Shown piece after piece: positions 44,061-54,332 of a stretch of 64,000 nt of DNA. The stretch is from Photorhabdus asymbiotica. Its GTDB lineage: Bacteria; Pseudomonadota; Gammaproteobacteria; Enterobacterales; Enterobacteriaceae. Where the stretch lies: NCBI RefSeq assembly GCF_003634575.1, contig NZ_RBLJ01000002.1, forward strand, positions 1,054,001-1,118,000. The letters are read 5' to 3'. The notes beneath the pieces were generated by a model. That model was not told the origin of the DNA. It saw nothing but the letters and a program-made list of their open reading frames with translations, and made no database searches. Every line of letters begins with the position of its first letter. Position 1 is the stretch's first letter. Made by a program: the position numbers and the translations under genes.

Positions 44061-45992
44061 ATGTGTGGATTTGCAGGATTTTATTGCCCAAAGGGATTAC
44101 ATTCAGATCCATCGGCTGTTCTTCAAAAGATGGGAGATGCAATATCTCACCGTGGTCCTGATGATAATGGTATATGGTTTAATATAAATACTGGTATTGC
44201 GTTTTCTCATCGTCGATTAGCTATAATTGATCTAACCAAAACAGGGCACCAGCCCATGCATTCTCCTTCCAAACGTTTTACTATTTCTTTTAATGGTGAA
44301 ATATACAATCACCTTAATCTTAGAAGAGATTTAAAAAATATAACCTGGAAAGGAAATTCTGATACTGAAACTTTACTTTGCGCCATTGAGCATTGGGGAT
44401 TAGAAAAAACATTACAAAGATCTACTGGTATGTTTTCCTTTGCTCTCTGGGATAATACTACACATACACTAACTTTGGCACGTGACCGAATTGGAGAAAA
44501 ACCTCTTTACTATGGTTGGCAAGGCAACTCACTTTTATTTGGTTCAGATCTGATATCATTTAAACATCATCCTGAATTTATACCTGAAATAAACAGGCAA
44601 ATTCTAACTGGTTATCTAAAGAAAGGTTATATTGAAGCTCCTAATAGCATTTTCGAAAACATCTTTAAGCTTACTCCAGGTACATTTAAAACTTTCTCCA
44701 ATTATACTCCAAAAGAAGGAGTAGAAAATGTTTACTGGTCGAAAGAAAAGGTTATTTTGAGTAGTATTGAAAATCCTTTTATAGGCACCCATTCTGAAGC
44801 AGTTGAACAATTAGAATCTTTATTATCCAAGGCTATCTCACAACAAATGTTGGCTGATGTTCCATTAGGTGCATTTCTTTCCGGTGGTGTTGACTCTTCT
44901 ACTATCGTTTCTCTGATGCAGAGTCATTCAAAACGCCCCATACAAACGTTTACAATTGGATTTAATGAGGAAAACTATAATGAAGCTGAATATGCAAAGG
45001 CAGTAGCAGAACACTTAGGCACTAATCATACCGAATTATATGTCACCGCACAGGATATATTAAATATAGTACCAAATATCTCAAAAATATACTCTGAACC
45101 ATTTGCCGATTCTAGCCAAATTCCTATGTTCTTAGTTGCGAAAATGGCAAAACAGCATGTCACTGTAGCATTATCTGGTGATGCCGGTGATGAACTTTTC
45201 TATGGATATAGCCGATATAATAATACACTCAGCGCATGGAACAAGATTAATTCTCTTCCTATGTCTTTACGTAAGATAGGGAAAAACTTCATTAATTATA
45301 TTTCACCAAATTTAATTAATAAACTGGGTTTAGTGCTTACATCTGGCAAAAAAGTATACCTTGGCGATAAAATACATAAAGGAGCTGAGTTATTAGAAAT
45401 AAGTAATTTCGAATATTTTTATAAGAATTACTTACTATCTCATTATAACAGCACTGATAAGTTAGTATTGAATGCGTCTACCGATGACAAAAACTCCTTG
45501 GTATCCAGCTTTGACTCGTTAAATAATCAAGAGAAAATGATGGCAATAGACTCATATTCTTATTTACCAGATGATATTTTAGTCAAAGTTGATCGTGCCG
45601 CGATGGGAACCTCTTTGGAAACTAGAGTCCCAATGCTTGATCATCATGTTGTTGAATTTGCTTACTCGTTACCAATTTCCTATAAAGAAAGAGACAATTC
45701 CAGTAAATGGCCATTGAGACAAATTCTATATAAGTATGTTCCACCCTCCCTCATTGAACGCCCTAAAAAGGGCTTTAACATTCCAGTCCGTGACTGGCTT
45801 AGAGGACCATTATATGAATGGGCAAATGACCTTTTAGATGAAAATAGAATAAAACAAGAAGGTTTCTTTGACCCTATTCAAATTCAGAATCTTTGGAAAG
45901 AACATACTGACGGAATTAGGAATTGGAGTAATGTTCTTTGGGCAATACTAATGTTCCAACAATGGTATCAAGATTACAACACTTCTAATTGA
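44061..45992 (+). CDS. Asparagine synthetase-like amidotransferase (WbpS/WbtH type)
   Basis: 643 residues. The N-terminal class II glutaminase has nucleophile Cys2 in MCGFAGFY, SHRRLAIIDL and FNGEIYNH. The C-terminal synthetase domain has the PP-loop PLGAFLSGGVDSSTIVSLMQ and LSGDAGDELFYGY. It is longer than E. coli AsnB (554) but similar in length to O-antigen homologues. In Pseudomonas O6 and Francisella such enzymes are linked to converting a GalNAcA carboxylate to the amide. The adjacent wbpO-wbpP pair supports that role over asparagine synthesis. Confidence 0.85.
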   Translation: MCGFAGFYCPKGLHSDPSAVLQKMGDAISHRGPDDNGIWFNINTGIAFSHRRLAIIDLTKTGHQPMHSPSKRFTISFNGEIYNHLNLRRDLKNITWKGNSDTETLLCAIEHWGLEKTLQRSTGMFSFALWDNTTHTLTLARDRIGEKPLYYGWQGNSLLFGSDLISFKHHPEFIPEINRQILTGYLKKGYIEAPNSIFENIFKLTPGTFKTFSNYTPKEGVENVYWSKEKVILSSIENPFIGTHSEAVEQLESLLSKAISQQMLADVPLGAFLSGGVDSSTIVSLMQSHSKRPIQTFTIGFNEENYNEAEYAKAVAEHLGTNHTELYVTAQDILNIVPNISKIYSEPFADSSQIPMFLVAKMAKQHVTVALSGDAGDELFYGYSRYNNTLSAWNKINSLPMSLRKIGKNFINYISPNLINKLGLVLTSGKKVYLGDKIHKGAELLEISNFEYFYKNYLLSHYNSTDKLVLNASTDDKNSLVSSFDSLNNQEKMMAIDSYSYLPDDILVKVDRAAMGTSLETRVPMLDHHVVEFAYSLPISYKERDNSSKWPLRQILYKYVPPSLIERPKKGFNIPVRDWLRGPLYEWANDLLDENRIKQEGFFDPIQIQNLWKEHTDGIRNWSNVLWAILMFQQWYQDYNTSN

Positions 45993-46083
45993 AGTGTTAT
46001 TCAACATATTAGATATAATAGATTCAAAAAACCCTATTTTTAATTACAGGTAACTATTTTACATATTTTGAGGAACATTAAGG

Positions 46084-47361
46084 ATGAAAATCGCTGTTGT
46101 TGGCTTAGGTTATGTTGGCCTACCTCTTGCTGTCGCGTTTGGTAAACAATTTGATACTATTGGATTTGATCTTTCTAAAAACAAAGTTTCTGCATATAAG
46201 AATCATTATGATCCTACCGGAGAAGTTTCTACAAAAGAATTAAAAGCAGCAACTCGAATAACTTACCATACAGATCCATCCTCTCTCAAAGAGGCTGATT
46301 TCATTATCGTTGCTGTTCCCACTCCTGTAGATGAAGCGCACCGCCCAGATTTCACCCCGCTGATAAAATCTTCAGAAACAGTAGGGAAATATATGAAAAA
46401 AGGAGCAATAGTTGTTTATGAATCAACTGTCTATCCTGGCGCTACAGAAGAGATTTGTATTCCAGTGCTCGAAAAATTTTCAAACCTAAAATGGAAGAAA
46501 GATTTCTATATCGGGTATAGCCCAGAGCGCATTAATCCAGGTGATAAAGAACATACAGTTACAAAAATAATCAAAGTAGTTTCTGGAGATACTCCAGAAA
46601 CTTTAGAAGTCGTAAAAAATACCTATGCAGCAGTTATAACTGCAGGAGTATATCCTGCAAGTTCAATCAAAGTTGCTGAAGCTGCTAAAGTGATTGAAAA
46701 CACTCAACGGGATCTCAATATCGCTTTGATGAATGAACTTGCAATGATATTTGAACTCGTTGGAATTGATACATTAGAAGTACTAGAAGCAGCCGGAACT
46801 AAATGGAACTTCTTACCTTTTAGACCTGGATTGGTTGGCGGTCATTGTATTGGTGTTGATCCATATTATTTAACAAATAAAGCAGAAATGCTAGGTTACC
46901 ATCCCCAAGTTATTTTAGCAGGTAGAAGAATCAATGATGGCATAGGTAAATATATTGCAGAACAAGTTGTTAAAAACCTAATAGCTGCCAGTATTCCAAT
47001 TAAAGGAAGCAACGTTGCAATTTTAGGATTAACATTTAAAGAAAACTGTCCAGATTTACGCAACAGTAAAGTGATTGATGTTATTCATGAGCTAGAAGCC
47101 TATGGTATCAATGTATTGGTTCATGATCCATTAGCTGATAACTCCGAAGCACAGCGTGAATATAATATTTCATTAACAAAATGGGATGACCTGCCAGAAG
47201 TACATGCAATAATAGCTACCGTCAATCATAACAATTATCGCAAAATGGGTTTGAATACTTTGCTATCAAAACTAACTAAAGGAGGTATATTTGCAGATGT
47301 AAAAAGTACCTGGCCGGTTGAAGAAATAAAAGCCAGAGGCGCACATTTATGGAGACTATAA
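46084..47361 (+). CDS. wbpO: UDP-HexNAc 6-dehydrogenase (WbpO/TviB)
   Basis: 425 residues. Rossmann [46 protein letters not shown] and catalytic Cys255 in GLVGGHCIGVDPYYL match WbpO/TviB. It oxidises UDP-GalNAc or UDP-GlcNAc to the uronic acid. It differs clearly from the WbpA of cluster 1. With wbpP 3 bp downstream it should provide UDP-GalNAcA. Confidence 0.92.
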   Translation: MKIAVVGLGYVGLPLAVAFGKQFDTIGFDLSKNKVSAYKNHYDPTGEVSTKELKAATRITYHTDPSSLKEADFIIVAVPTPVDEAHRPDFTPLIKSSETVGKYMKKGAIVVYESTVYPGATEEICIPVLEKFSNLKWKKDFYIGYSPERINPGDKEHTVTKIIKVVSGDTPETLEVVKNTYAAVITAGVYPASSIKVAEAAKVIENTQRDLNIALMNELAMIFELVGIDTLEVLEAAGTKWNFLPFRPGLVGGHCIGVDPYYLTNKAEMLGYHPQVILAGRRINDGIGKYIAEQVVKNLIAASIPIKGSNVAILGLTFKENCPDLRNSKVIDVIHELEAYGINVLVHDPLADNSEAQREYNISLTKWDDLPEVHAIIATVNHNNYRKMGLNTLLSKLTKGGIFADVKSTWPVEEIKARGAHLWRL

Positions 47362-47364
47362 CAA

Positions 47365-48402
47365 ATGATTTCATATGAACAATTAAAGATTCAATTACAA
47401 CAAAAACCAGCAACTTGGCTGATTACAGGTGTTGCTGGGTTTATAGGAAGTAATTTATTAGAAACTTTACTCAAATTAAATCAAAATGTTATTGGGTTAG
47501 ATAACTTTGCTACTGGCCATAAACATAACCTTGAAATTATTAAAAACCTTATTACACCAGAACAATGGCAAAAATTTCATTTTATTGAGGGAGATATACG
47601 AAACCTAGATGATTGCCAAAAGGCAAGTGTCGGTGTTGATTATATTCTTCATCAGGCAGCCCTAGGATCTGTGCCTCGTTCAATAGAAGATCCAATTACA
47701 AGCAATGCTACCAACATTAGTGGCTTTTTAAACATGCTAGTAGCCGCTCGTGATGCAAGAGCTAAACGTTTTGTTTATGCCGCTAGCAGCTCTACTTATG
47801 GAGATCATCCTGAACTTCCAAAAATAGAAGAGCGCATTGGAAACCCACTATCTCCTTATGCAGTTACAAAATATGCCAATGAATTATATGCTAGTGTTTT
47901 TGCAAGGACTTATAATTTACAAAGCATAGGCTTACGCTATTTCAATGTATTTGGCCCACGGCAGGATCCCAATGGATCTTATGCTGCAGTAATTCCAAAA
48001 TGGACAGCCACAATGCTTGCAGGTGAACAAATCTATATAAACGGGGATGGAAAAACTAGCCGTGATTTTTGTTTTGTCGCAAATGCTGTTCAAGCCAATA
48101 TATTAGCTGCCACAACCATAAATCATAATGCAATAAATCAAGTCTACAATGTTGCAATTAGTCAACAGACAACTCTCAATGAACTTTTTGAGATGATTAA
48201 AAGTGAACTGGTCGCCAATAATTTTAATGATGATAATATATTACCTGCTATACATCGTGACTTCCGAAAAGGAGATGTAAGACATTCATTAGCAGATATT
48301 AATAAAGCGTCAAATCTTCTTGGCTATAAACCAACACATACAATACGGCAAGGAATAAAATTAGCTACTCAATGGTATTTGAAAGAATATAAAAATAATT
48401 AG
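47365..48402 (+). CDS. wbpP: UDP-GlcNAc(A) C4-epimerase (WbpP/TviC)
   Basis: 345 residues of the extended SDR family, close to WbpP (341). [20 protein letters not shown] is the NAD site, [15 protein letters not shown] the Ser site and YAVTKYANE the catalytic Tyr-Lys. The N-terminal 15-residue extension before the Rossmann motif is a WbpP/TviC trait. It interconverts gluco and galacto forms of UDP-HexNAc and the uronate. Confidence 0.92.
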   Translation: MISYEQLKIQLQQKPATWLITGVAGFIGSNLLETLLKLNQNVIGLDNFATGHKHNLEIIKNLITPEQWQKFHFIEGDIRNLDDCQKASVGVDYILHQAALGSVPRSIEDPITSNATNISGFLNMLVAARDARAKRFVYAASSSTYGDHPELPKIEERIGNPLSPYAVTKYANELYASVFARTYNLQSIGLRYFNVFGPRQDPNGSYAAVIPKWTATMLAGEQIYINGDGKTSRDFCFVANAVQANILAATTINHNAINQVYNVAISQQTTLNELFEMIKSELVANNFNDDNILPAIHRDFRKGDVRHSLADINKASNLLGYKPTHTIRQGIKLATQWYLKEYKNN

Positions 48403-48472
48403 TATATACTATAAGGGGGACTTAAAATACAAGATTAAGTTCTCCATTTTTATATCTAAGGTGTAATTTAGG

Positions 48473-49594
48473 ATGAAAAAATTACTTTTTGTTGTTAATG
48501 TCGATTGGTTTTTCATTTCACATCGACTTCCTATAGCTTTGTCTGCAATGAATCAAGGCTATGATATTCATTTAGCCTGTGGCATTACAAATCAATATCA
48601 TTACTTAATAGGACTTGGTATTAATGTTCATCCACTCCCATTATCCCGAAGTGGTACATCATGGTTCAATGAACTAAAAACATTTAAAACAATTTTTCAA
48701 GTTATCAAGAATATTAAACCTGATATTATTCATATGGTAACATCTAAACCGGTTATATATGCAGGCATTGCTAGTTTAGTTTTAGGAATTAATAAAAGGG
48801 TAGCATCTATATCAGGTTTAGGTTATATATTTATTGATAACACAATTAAATCGAAGATAATACGATTTTTAGTCATTAAATTTTATAAGTTAGCTTTACA
48901 TAATAACAAAACAAACGTTATATTCCAAAATAAGAATGATCGAGATTTATTCTGTAGTCTAAATATATTAAAAAAAGATAATAGTTTAATAATTAGAGGT
49001 TCAGGAGTAAAAGTTGATAACTACCGTGTAATTCCAGAACCTAATGATATTCCTGTTGTAATGCTAGTCGCTCGATTGCTTTATGATAAAGGTGTTATGG
49101 AATTTGTCAATGCTGCAAAAATTTTGAAGTCAGAAGGTATTCAAATCCGTATGGTCCTCGTTGGGAATACTGACGAAAACCCAAAATCAGTGAAAAAAGA
49201 AGAACTAGATCATTGGGTCAAACAAGGAATTGTTGAATATTGGGGATATAGACACGATATTGATAATATCATGTCAAAAGCAAACATAATTGTATTACCA
49301 TCCTACCGAGAAGGTCTCCCGAAAAGTCTTATTGAAGCTGCGGCTTGTGGTAGAGCTGTAATAACAACCGATGTACCAGGTTGTCGAGATGCAATTATAA
49401 ACAATGTAACTGGTTTACTTGTACCTGTTAAAGATTCATTTGCCTTATCTGAAGCTATTCAAGATCTGATATCTAATAGTGAAAAAAGAAATAATATGGC
49501 AAATGAAGGACGTAAATTAGCTGAACGTGTATTTGATATATCTTTAGTTATTAGTAAACATCTCGAAATATATGATGGAAAAGGATTTTTATAA
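48473..49594 (+). CDS. Glycosyltransferase, GT4 family (WbpU/WbtD-like)
   Basis: 373 residues. NVDWFFISHRLPIALSAMNQ at the N-terminus and RVASISGLGYIFID are typical of the WbpU/CapM-like subgroup that act with GalNAcA- and QuiNAc-containing O-units. The C-terminal donor site is PSYREGLPKSLIEAAACGRA. Position just before the QuiNAc genes suggests transfer of a GalNAcA residue onto the lipid-linked QuiNAc; this is inference from Pseudomonas O6 and Francisella gene order. Confidence 0.82.
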   Translation: MKKLLFVVNVDWFFISHRLPIALSAMNQGYDIHLACGITNQYHYLIGLGINVHPLPLSRSGTSWFNELKTFKTIFQVIKNIKPDIIHMVTSKPVIYAGIASLVLGINKRVASISGLGYIFIDNTIKSKIIRFLVIKFYKLALHNNKTNVIFQNKNDRDLFCSLNILKKDNSLIIRGSGVKVDNYRVIPEPNDIPVVMLVARLLYDKGVMEFVNAAKILKSEGIQIRMVLVGNTDENPKSVKKEELDHWVKQGIVEYWGYRHDIDNIMSKANIIVLPSYREGLPKSLIEAAACGRAVITTDVPGCRDAIINNVTGLLVPVKDSFALSEAIQDLISNSEKRNNMANEGRKLAERVFDISLVISKHLEIYDGKGFL

Positions 49595-50526
49595 TGATTC
49601 TTCTGACTGGTAGCTCAGGGTTCGTTGGCAGAGCCATTCTTGATAAATTATCAGGAAAATTAGTTAAAACTCTTGGTCGTACTCGCCCAACAAACCAATC
49701 CTCTAATTTTTTCAGTGGCACTATCGACTGCGATACTGACTATTCTCTAGCACTAGAAGGTGTTAAAGTTGTTATCCATTCAGCCGCTCGAGTCCATATC
49801 ATAAATGATTCAGTACTGGATCCATTAGCTGCATTCAGAGAAGTCAATGTTGAAGGAACTCTAAATTTAGCACGCCAAGCAATAGTAGCTGGAGTTAAGC
49901 GTTTTATTTTTATTAGTTCTATCAAAGTAAACGGTGAAGAAACAAACCCCAGCACCCCATTCCGATATAATGATATACCAGCACCAAGTGACGCTTACGG
50001 GCAGTCTAAAGCTGAAGCAGAAGAAGAACTAAAAAAATTAGCACATCTTACGGGAATGGAACTAGTAATCATTCGTCCACCTTTAGTCTATGGCCCTGGC
50101 GTTAAAGCTAATTTTAAGTCATTAATGACAGTAGTGAACAAAGGATTACCCCTGCCACTAGGCGCCATTCATAATCAGCGTAGTTTAGTAGCACTAGATA
50201 ACCTAGTTGATTTGATCGTGACCTGTGTCGATCACCCACAAGCGGCAAATCAAACTTTTATAGTCAGCGATGATCAAGATATCTCCACTACCGATCTTCT
50301 AAAAAAAATGGCCAATGCTCTGGATAAACCATCAAGATTAATCCCAATACCAATGAATTGGATTCGTTTCATTGCCGGTTTATTTGGTAAGAAACCCGTT
50401 GCTGACAGATTATGTAGCTCTTTACACGTGGATATTACTCATACTAAGCAAGTTTTAGGTTGGACCCCACCAGTTACAATGGATGAAGAATTAGCCAAAA
50501 TTGCCAGTGCGGAATTTAATAAATAA
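49594..50526 (+). CDS. wbpV: UDP-4-keto-6-deoxy-GlcNAc reductase (WbpV-like)
   Basis: 310-residue extended SDR protein. TGSSGFVGRAILDKL is the NAD(P) motif, FISSIKVNGEET the catalytic Ser/Thr region and YGQSKAEAEEEL the Tyr-Lys pair, a set typical of WbpV-like proteins. It should reduce the product of WbpM to UDP-QuiNAc. A 4-epimeric reductase giving UDP-FucNAc would look similar. It overlaps the glycosyltransferase stop by one base and is followed by the initiating transferase. Confidence 0.82.
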   Translation: MILLTGSSGFVGRAILDKLSGKLVKTLGRTRPTNQSSNFFSGTIDCDTDYSLALEGVKVVIHSAARVHIINDSVLDPLAAFREVNVEGTLNLARQAIVAGVKRFIFISSIKVNGEETNPSTPFRYNDIPAPSDAYGQSKAEAEEELKKLAHLTGMELVIIRPPLVYGPGVKANFKSLMTVVNKGLPLPLGAIHNQRSLVALDNLVDLIVTCVDHPQAANQTFIVSDDQDISTTDLLKKMANALDKPSRLIPIPMNWIRFIAGLFGKKPVADRLCSSLHVDITHTKQVLGWTPPVTMDEELAKIASAEFNK

Positions 50527-50545
50527 ATTGGAACAATTATTACCC

Positions 50546-51109
50546 ATGACCACTTTGATAATTCGTATATTTGATATTATATTTTCCTTAACAGGATTGA
50601 TTATAACTTCCCCGATCTTATTTATCTTAACTATTATCGGATTATTTGACACAGGCTCACCTTTATTCCGACAAACACGTGTGGGGCGATTTCAAAAACC
50701 GTTTACTTTGGTCAAGTTACGTACTATGAAAATAGATACAGCTTCTGTTGCAAGTCATTTAGCCAATTCTTCTTCTATTACCAAATTTGGTAGTTTCTTA
50801 CGTAAAAGTAAGTTAGACGAGCTGCCACAATTATGGAATGTGTTGAAAGGGGAAATGAGCCTTGTCGGACCTCGTCCTTGTCTCTTTAATCAAGAAGAAC
50901 TAATCACTGAAAGAAAACTGCTTAATGTATTTAATGTGAAGCCAGGAATTACAGGGTTAGCACAAGTCAACACCGTAGATATGTCTACACCAAAATTATT
51001 AGCTGAAATGGATGCTCATATGATTAATTCACTCACATTAACTGATTATTTCAAATACATTATACAAACGGTTGCTGGTAAAGGCTCTGGCGATAGGGTC
51101 AAATATTAA
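50546..51109 (+). CDS. Initiating sugar-1-phosphate transferase, cluster 2
   Basis: About 187 residues from ATG 50546, 19 bp after the reductase stop. [20 protein letters not shown] begins the membrane helix, followed by the PglC-type signature [40 protein letters not shown] and VGPRPCLFN. An in-frame TTG at 50501 would overlap the reductase. It links a HexNAc-1-phosphate, probably QuiNAc, to undecaprenyl phosphate to start the cluster 2 unit. It is distinct from the enzyme at 29307. Confidence 0.86.
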   Translation: MTTLIIRIFDIIFSLTGLIITSPILFILTIIGLFDTGSPLFRQTRVGRFQKPFTLVKLRTMKIDTASVASHLANSSSITKFGSFLRKSKLDELPQLWNVLKGEMSLVGPRPCLFNQEELITERKLLNVFNVKPGITGLAQVNTVDMSTPKLLAEMDAHMINSLTLTDYFKYIIQTVAGKGSGDRVKY

Positions 51110-51197
51110 TAGTTTTTTCTCATGTCTTTGTAATGTTACAACTATTTAAAATAGCAATATTAACCTCAACCATGCAGATTAATAGGCATAAAATATA

Positions 51198-53159
51198 ATG
51201 TTAATTTATTTTCTTGCGCTTCCACGAAAGCTCAAACGAACTATTTCTATTTTAGTGGACATAGGACTATTGAGTATTGCTTTTTGGGGAGGATATTGGG
51301 TTCGTCTTGATGCGCAAATTCCCATTTCTAATTTACCTCAATGGGGACTATTAGCAATACTCACTCCAGTGACTATACTAGTTTTTATAAAATTAGGATT
51401 ATATCGAGCAGTATTGCGCTATGTGGGCTTCAAAGTTTTATGGACAGTAGCCCTAGGAATTTTGGTATCTACTATATTATTAGTAATATCTGCTTTCTTT
51501 TTCAGCATATCTCTGCCACGTACTGTACCTATAATTTATTTCGCATTTGCTATACTGTTAGTTGGTGGCGTTAGGTTATTTTTCCAAATGTTGGTTAATA
51601 GAAATAAAAACAATAGAATTCCTGTATTGATCTATGGAGCAGGGTCATCAGGCCGACAATTACAATTAGCTCTAAACCAAGGGCAAGAGTATTTCCCTGT
51701 TGCATTTGTTGACGATGATATAACCCTACATAAGACAATGATTCAAGGAATTAGTGTCTATCCCGCTGAAAATATCGATGAATTAATTCTTCGTTTTAAC
51801 ATTAAGAAAATATTATTAGCAATACCTAGTGCATCTAGGTCAACACGCCAAAATGTCATCCACAGCTTAGAACATTTTCCGTGTGAAGTTCTCTCTATTC
51901 CAGGGATGACTGACTTAGTAAAAGGGAATGCATTTATTGATGAATTAAAAGAGGTTTCTATAGAAGATCTATTAGGACGTGATCCTGTAGAACCAATACC
52001 TGAACTAATGAATGCGAATATAACAAATAAACATGTCATGGTGACAGGGGCTGGTGGTTCTATTGGTTCTGAACTATGCCGTCAAATATTACGCTGTAAA
52101 CCAGCTAAGTTAGTATTATTTGAATTATCTGAATATAACCTTTACGCAATTGATAAAGAACTTAATGAGCAATGTCATCGTGAAGATATTAAAACTGAGA
52201 TTATACCTCTTCTAGGTTCAGTTCAGCATCAGTGTCGTTTAAGTACTGCAATGGCTAGCTTTCAAATTCAAACTGTCTACCATGCAGCTGCTTATAAGCA
52301 TGTTCCTTTAGTTGAATATAACGTAGTCGAAGGAATACGTAACAATATATTTGGTACTCTTTATAGCGCTCAAGCAGCTATAAAAGCGGGTGTTGAAACC
52401 TTTGTTCTCATTTCAACAGATAAAGCAGTTCGTTCTACCAACACCATGGGAGCTACTAAGCGTTTGGCAGAATTGATTTTGCAAGCTTTAGCTGAAGCAC
52501 AAAACCAAACCCGTTTTTGTATGGTTCGTTTTGGCAATGTATTAGGATCATCAGGTTCTGTCGTTCCACTGTTTCGCAAGCAAATTCTGAATGGTGGTCC
52601 CATCACTGTAACTCATCCCGATATTATTCGTTACTTTATGACAATTCCAGAGGCTTCCCAATTAGTAATTCAAGCTGGGGCCATGGGTACTGGAGGAGAT
52701 GTCTTTGTACTTGATATGGGCAATCCTGTTAAGATCCTTGATTTAGCTCACCGTATGATTAGATTAAGTGGCCTAACATTGAAAAACAAACAGAACCCAG
52801 AAGGAGATATAGAAGTAAAAGTAGTAGGACTTCGTCCAGGTGAAAAATTATTTGAAGAATTATTAATTGGCGATGCAGTAAATAACACGGCCCACCCGCG
52901 TATCATGACTGCTCAAGAAAGCATGTTACCATGGCCGATATTACGTGAACTTTTAATCGAGTTAGCAGATGCATGCCGCAGTTCTGATCATGAAAAAATT
53001 CGCCGATTGCTATTAAAAGCGCCAGCAGCATTCGCACCAACAGATGGGATATGTGATCTAGTTTGGAAAGCCCAAAAAAAGCTTGATTTTGATGTAATCC
53101 AAGCCGAAAAACATGATATTGAATTTTTTATATCCGAATTACATACCCCCTTTCCCTGA
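51198..53159 (+). CDS. wbpM: UDP-GlcNAc 4,6-dehydratase WbpM
   Basis: 653 residues. Four membrane spans in about 15-125, then a CoA-binding-like domain (LIYGAGSSGRQLQLALNQGQ) and the catalytic domain with TGAGGSIGSELCRQI, YHAAAYKHVPLVEYN, STDKAVRSTNTMGATKR and MVRFGNVLGSSGSVVP. It makes UDP-4-keto-6-deoxy-GlcNAc for WbpV. It is paralogous to the 624-residue enzyme at 29928, and both have the WbpM-type Met in place of the SDR Tyr. It closes cluster 2. Confidence 0.93.
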   Translation: MLIYFLALPRKLKRTISILVDIGLLSIAFWGGYWVRLDAQIPISNLPQWGLLAILTPVTILVFIKLGLYRAVLRYVGFKVLWTVALGILVSTILLVISAFFFSISLPRTVPIIYFAFAILLVGGVRLFFQMLVNRNKNNRIPVLIYGAGSSGRQLQLALNQGQEYFPVAFVDDDITLHKTMIQGISVYPAENIDELILRFNIKKILLAIPSASRSTRQNVIHSLEHFPCEVLSIPGMTDLVKGNAFIDELKEVSIEDLLGRDPVEPIPELMNANITNKHVMVTGAGGSIGSELCRQILRCKPAKLVLFELSEYNLYAIDKELNEQCHREDIKTEIIPLLGSVQHQCRLSTAMASFQIQTVYHAAAYKHVPLVEYNVVEGIRNNIFGTLYSAQAAIKAGVETFVLISTDKAVRSTNTMGATKRLAELILQALAEAQNQTRFCMVRFGNVLGSSGSVVPLFRKQILNGGPITVTHPDIIRYFMTIPEASQLVIQAGAMGTGGDVFVLDMGNPVKILDLAHRMIRLSGLTLKNKQNPEGDIEVKVVGLRPGEKLFEELLIGDAVNNTAHPRIMTAQESMLPWPILRELLIELADACRSSDHEKIRRLLLKAPAAFAPTDGICDLVWKAQKKLDFDVIQAEKHDIEFFISELHTPFP

Positions 53160-53230
53160 TCATTAAAATAATTAACTCCCATAATAATTGCATCAATTAT
53201 TTATGTGAGAAAATTTATTAAAGGATTCAA

Positions 53231-54247
53231 ATGATTACTTTAATCACCGGCGGAGCCGGCTACATCGGTTCTCATACCGTATTAGCGCTTCTAGAAAAAG
53301 GAGCAGATGTTGTCGTTATCGATAATCTCTGCAATTCATCACCAGAATCTCTTCGTAGAGTTGAGAATCTCACTGGCAAATCAGTGAAATTCTATCAAGG
53401 TGATATTCTTGACCTAAATTTATTAAATAAAATTTTCCAAGAAAATAAAATAGACACCGTCATCCACTTTGCTGGATTAAAAGCAGTTGGCGAATCCACC
53501 AGAAAGCCTCTTGAATATTATCAGAACAATGTTACTGGCACTCTAGTTCTGTTGCAGGCTATGCGTACCAACGGTGTACATCAACTGATTTTCAGCTCAT
53601 CGGCAACAGTTTATGGCGATCCTGAATCTGTCCCGCTAACTGAAAATGCCAAAGTAGGTGGTACAACTAATCCTTATGGCACTTCTAAGCTGATGGTTGA
53701 GCAAGTTCTAAAAGATTTTGCCGCTGCCGAACCAAATTTCAAGATCACCAGTCTAAGATATTTCAATCCTGTTGGTGCTCATTCATCAGGTATGATCGGC
53801 GAAGACCCTAACGGTATTCCCAATAATCTGCTGCCTTATATCACTCAGGTTGCTATTGGTCGTCTGGAATGTTTATCCGTCTATGGCAATGATTATCCAA
53901 CCAAAGATGGAACCGGTATTCGTGATTATATTCATGTGATGGATTTGGCTGAAGGCCATATTGCCGCTATTGACTACCTGAATAAGCAGCCATCCTATGA
54001 AGTTTTCAATTTAGGAACAGGTGCTGGTTATTCCGTACTTGAACTACTTCATGCTTTTGAAAAAGCAGCAGGTAAAACAATTCCATATAAGATCACAGAC
54101 AGGCGCCCTGGAGATATTGCTGAATGTTGGTCTGATCCATCCAGAGCTCTCAATATTCTTGGCTGGCAAGCAACACGCAATATTGACGATATGATGCGTG
54201 ATAGCTGGAACTGGCAGAAGAATAACCCCAATGGTTTTAGTGGCTGA
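53231..54247 (+). CDS. galE: UDP-glucose 4-epimerase GalE
   Basis: 338 residues, the E. coli GalE length. [20 protein letters not shown] is the NAD motif, [14 protein letters not shown] the Ser site and [12 protein letters not shown] the Tyr-Lys pair. [15 protein letters not shown] and [19 protein letters not shown] are diagnostic. It interconverts UDP-Glc and UDP-Gal for lipopolysaccharide. AGGATTC precedes the start. It lies between the wbpM of cluster 2 and trmL and is probably the last gene of the locus. Confidence 0.95.
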   Translation: MITLITGGAGYIGSHTVLALLEKGADVVVIDNLCNSSPESLRRVENLTGKSVKFYQGDILDLNLLNKIFQENKIDTVIHFAGLKAVGESTRKPLEYYQNNVTGTLVLLQAMRTNGVHQLIFSSSATVYGDPESVPLTENAKVGGTTNPYGTSKLMVEQVLKDFAAAEPNFKITSLRYFNPVGAHSSGMIGEDPNGIPNNLLPYITQVAIGRLECLSVYGNDYPTKDGTGIRDYIHVMDLAEGHIAAIDYLNKQPSYEVFNLGTGAGYSVLELLHAFEKAAGKTIPYKITDRRPGDIAECWSDPSRALNILGWQATRNIDDMMRDSWNWQKNNPNGFSG

Positions 54248-54332
54248 GAAACTGTCACCTACTCCTCAATAAAATCTTCCTGAATATCTATCTGATTTCT
54301 GCTAATCTGTGCCCCTCATTTCTGGGGGGCAT

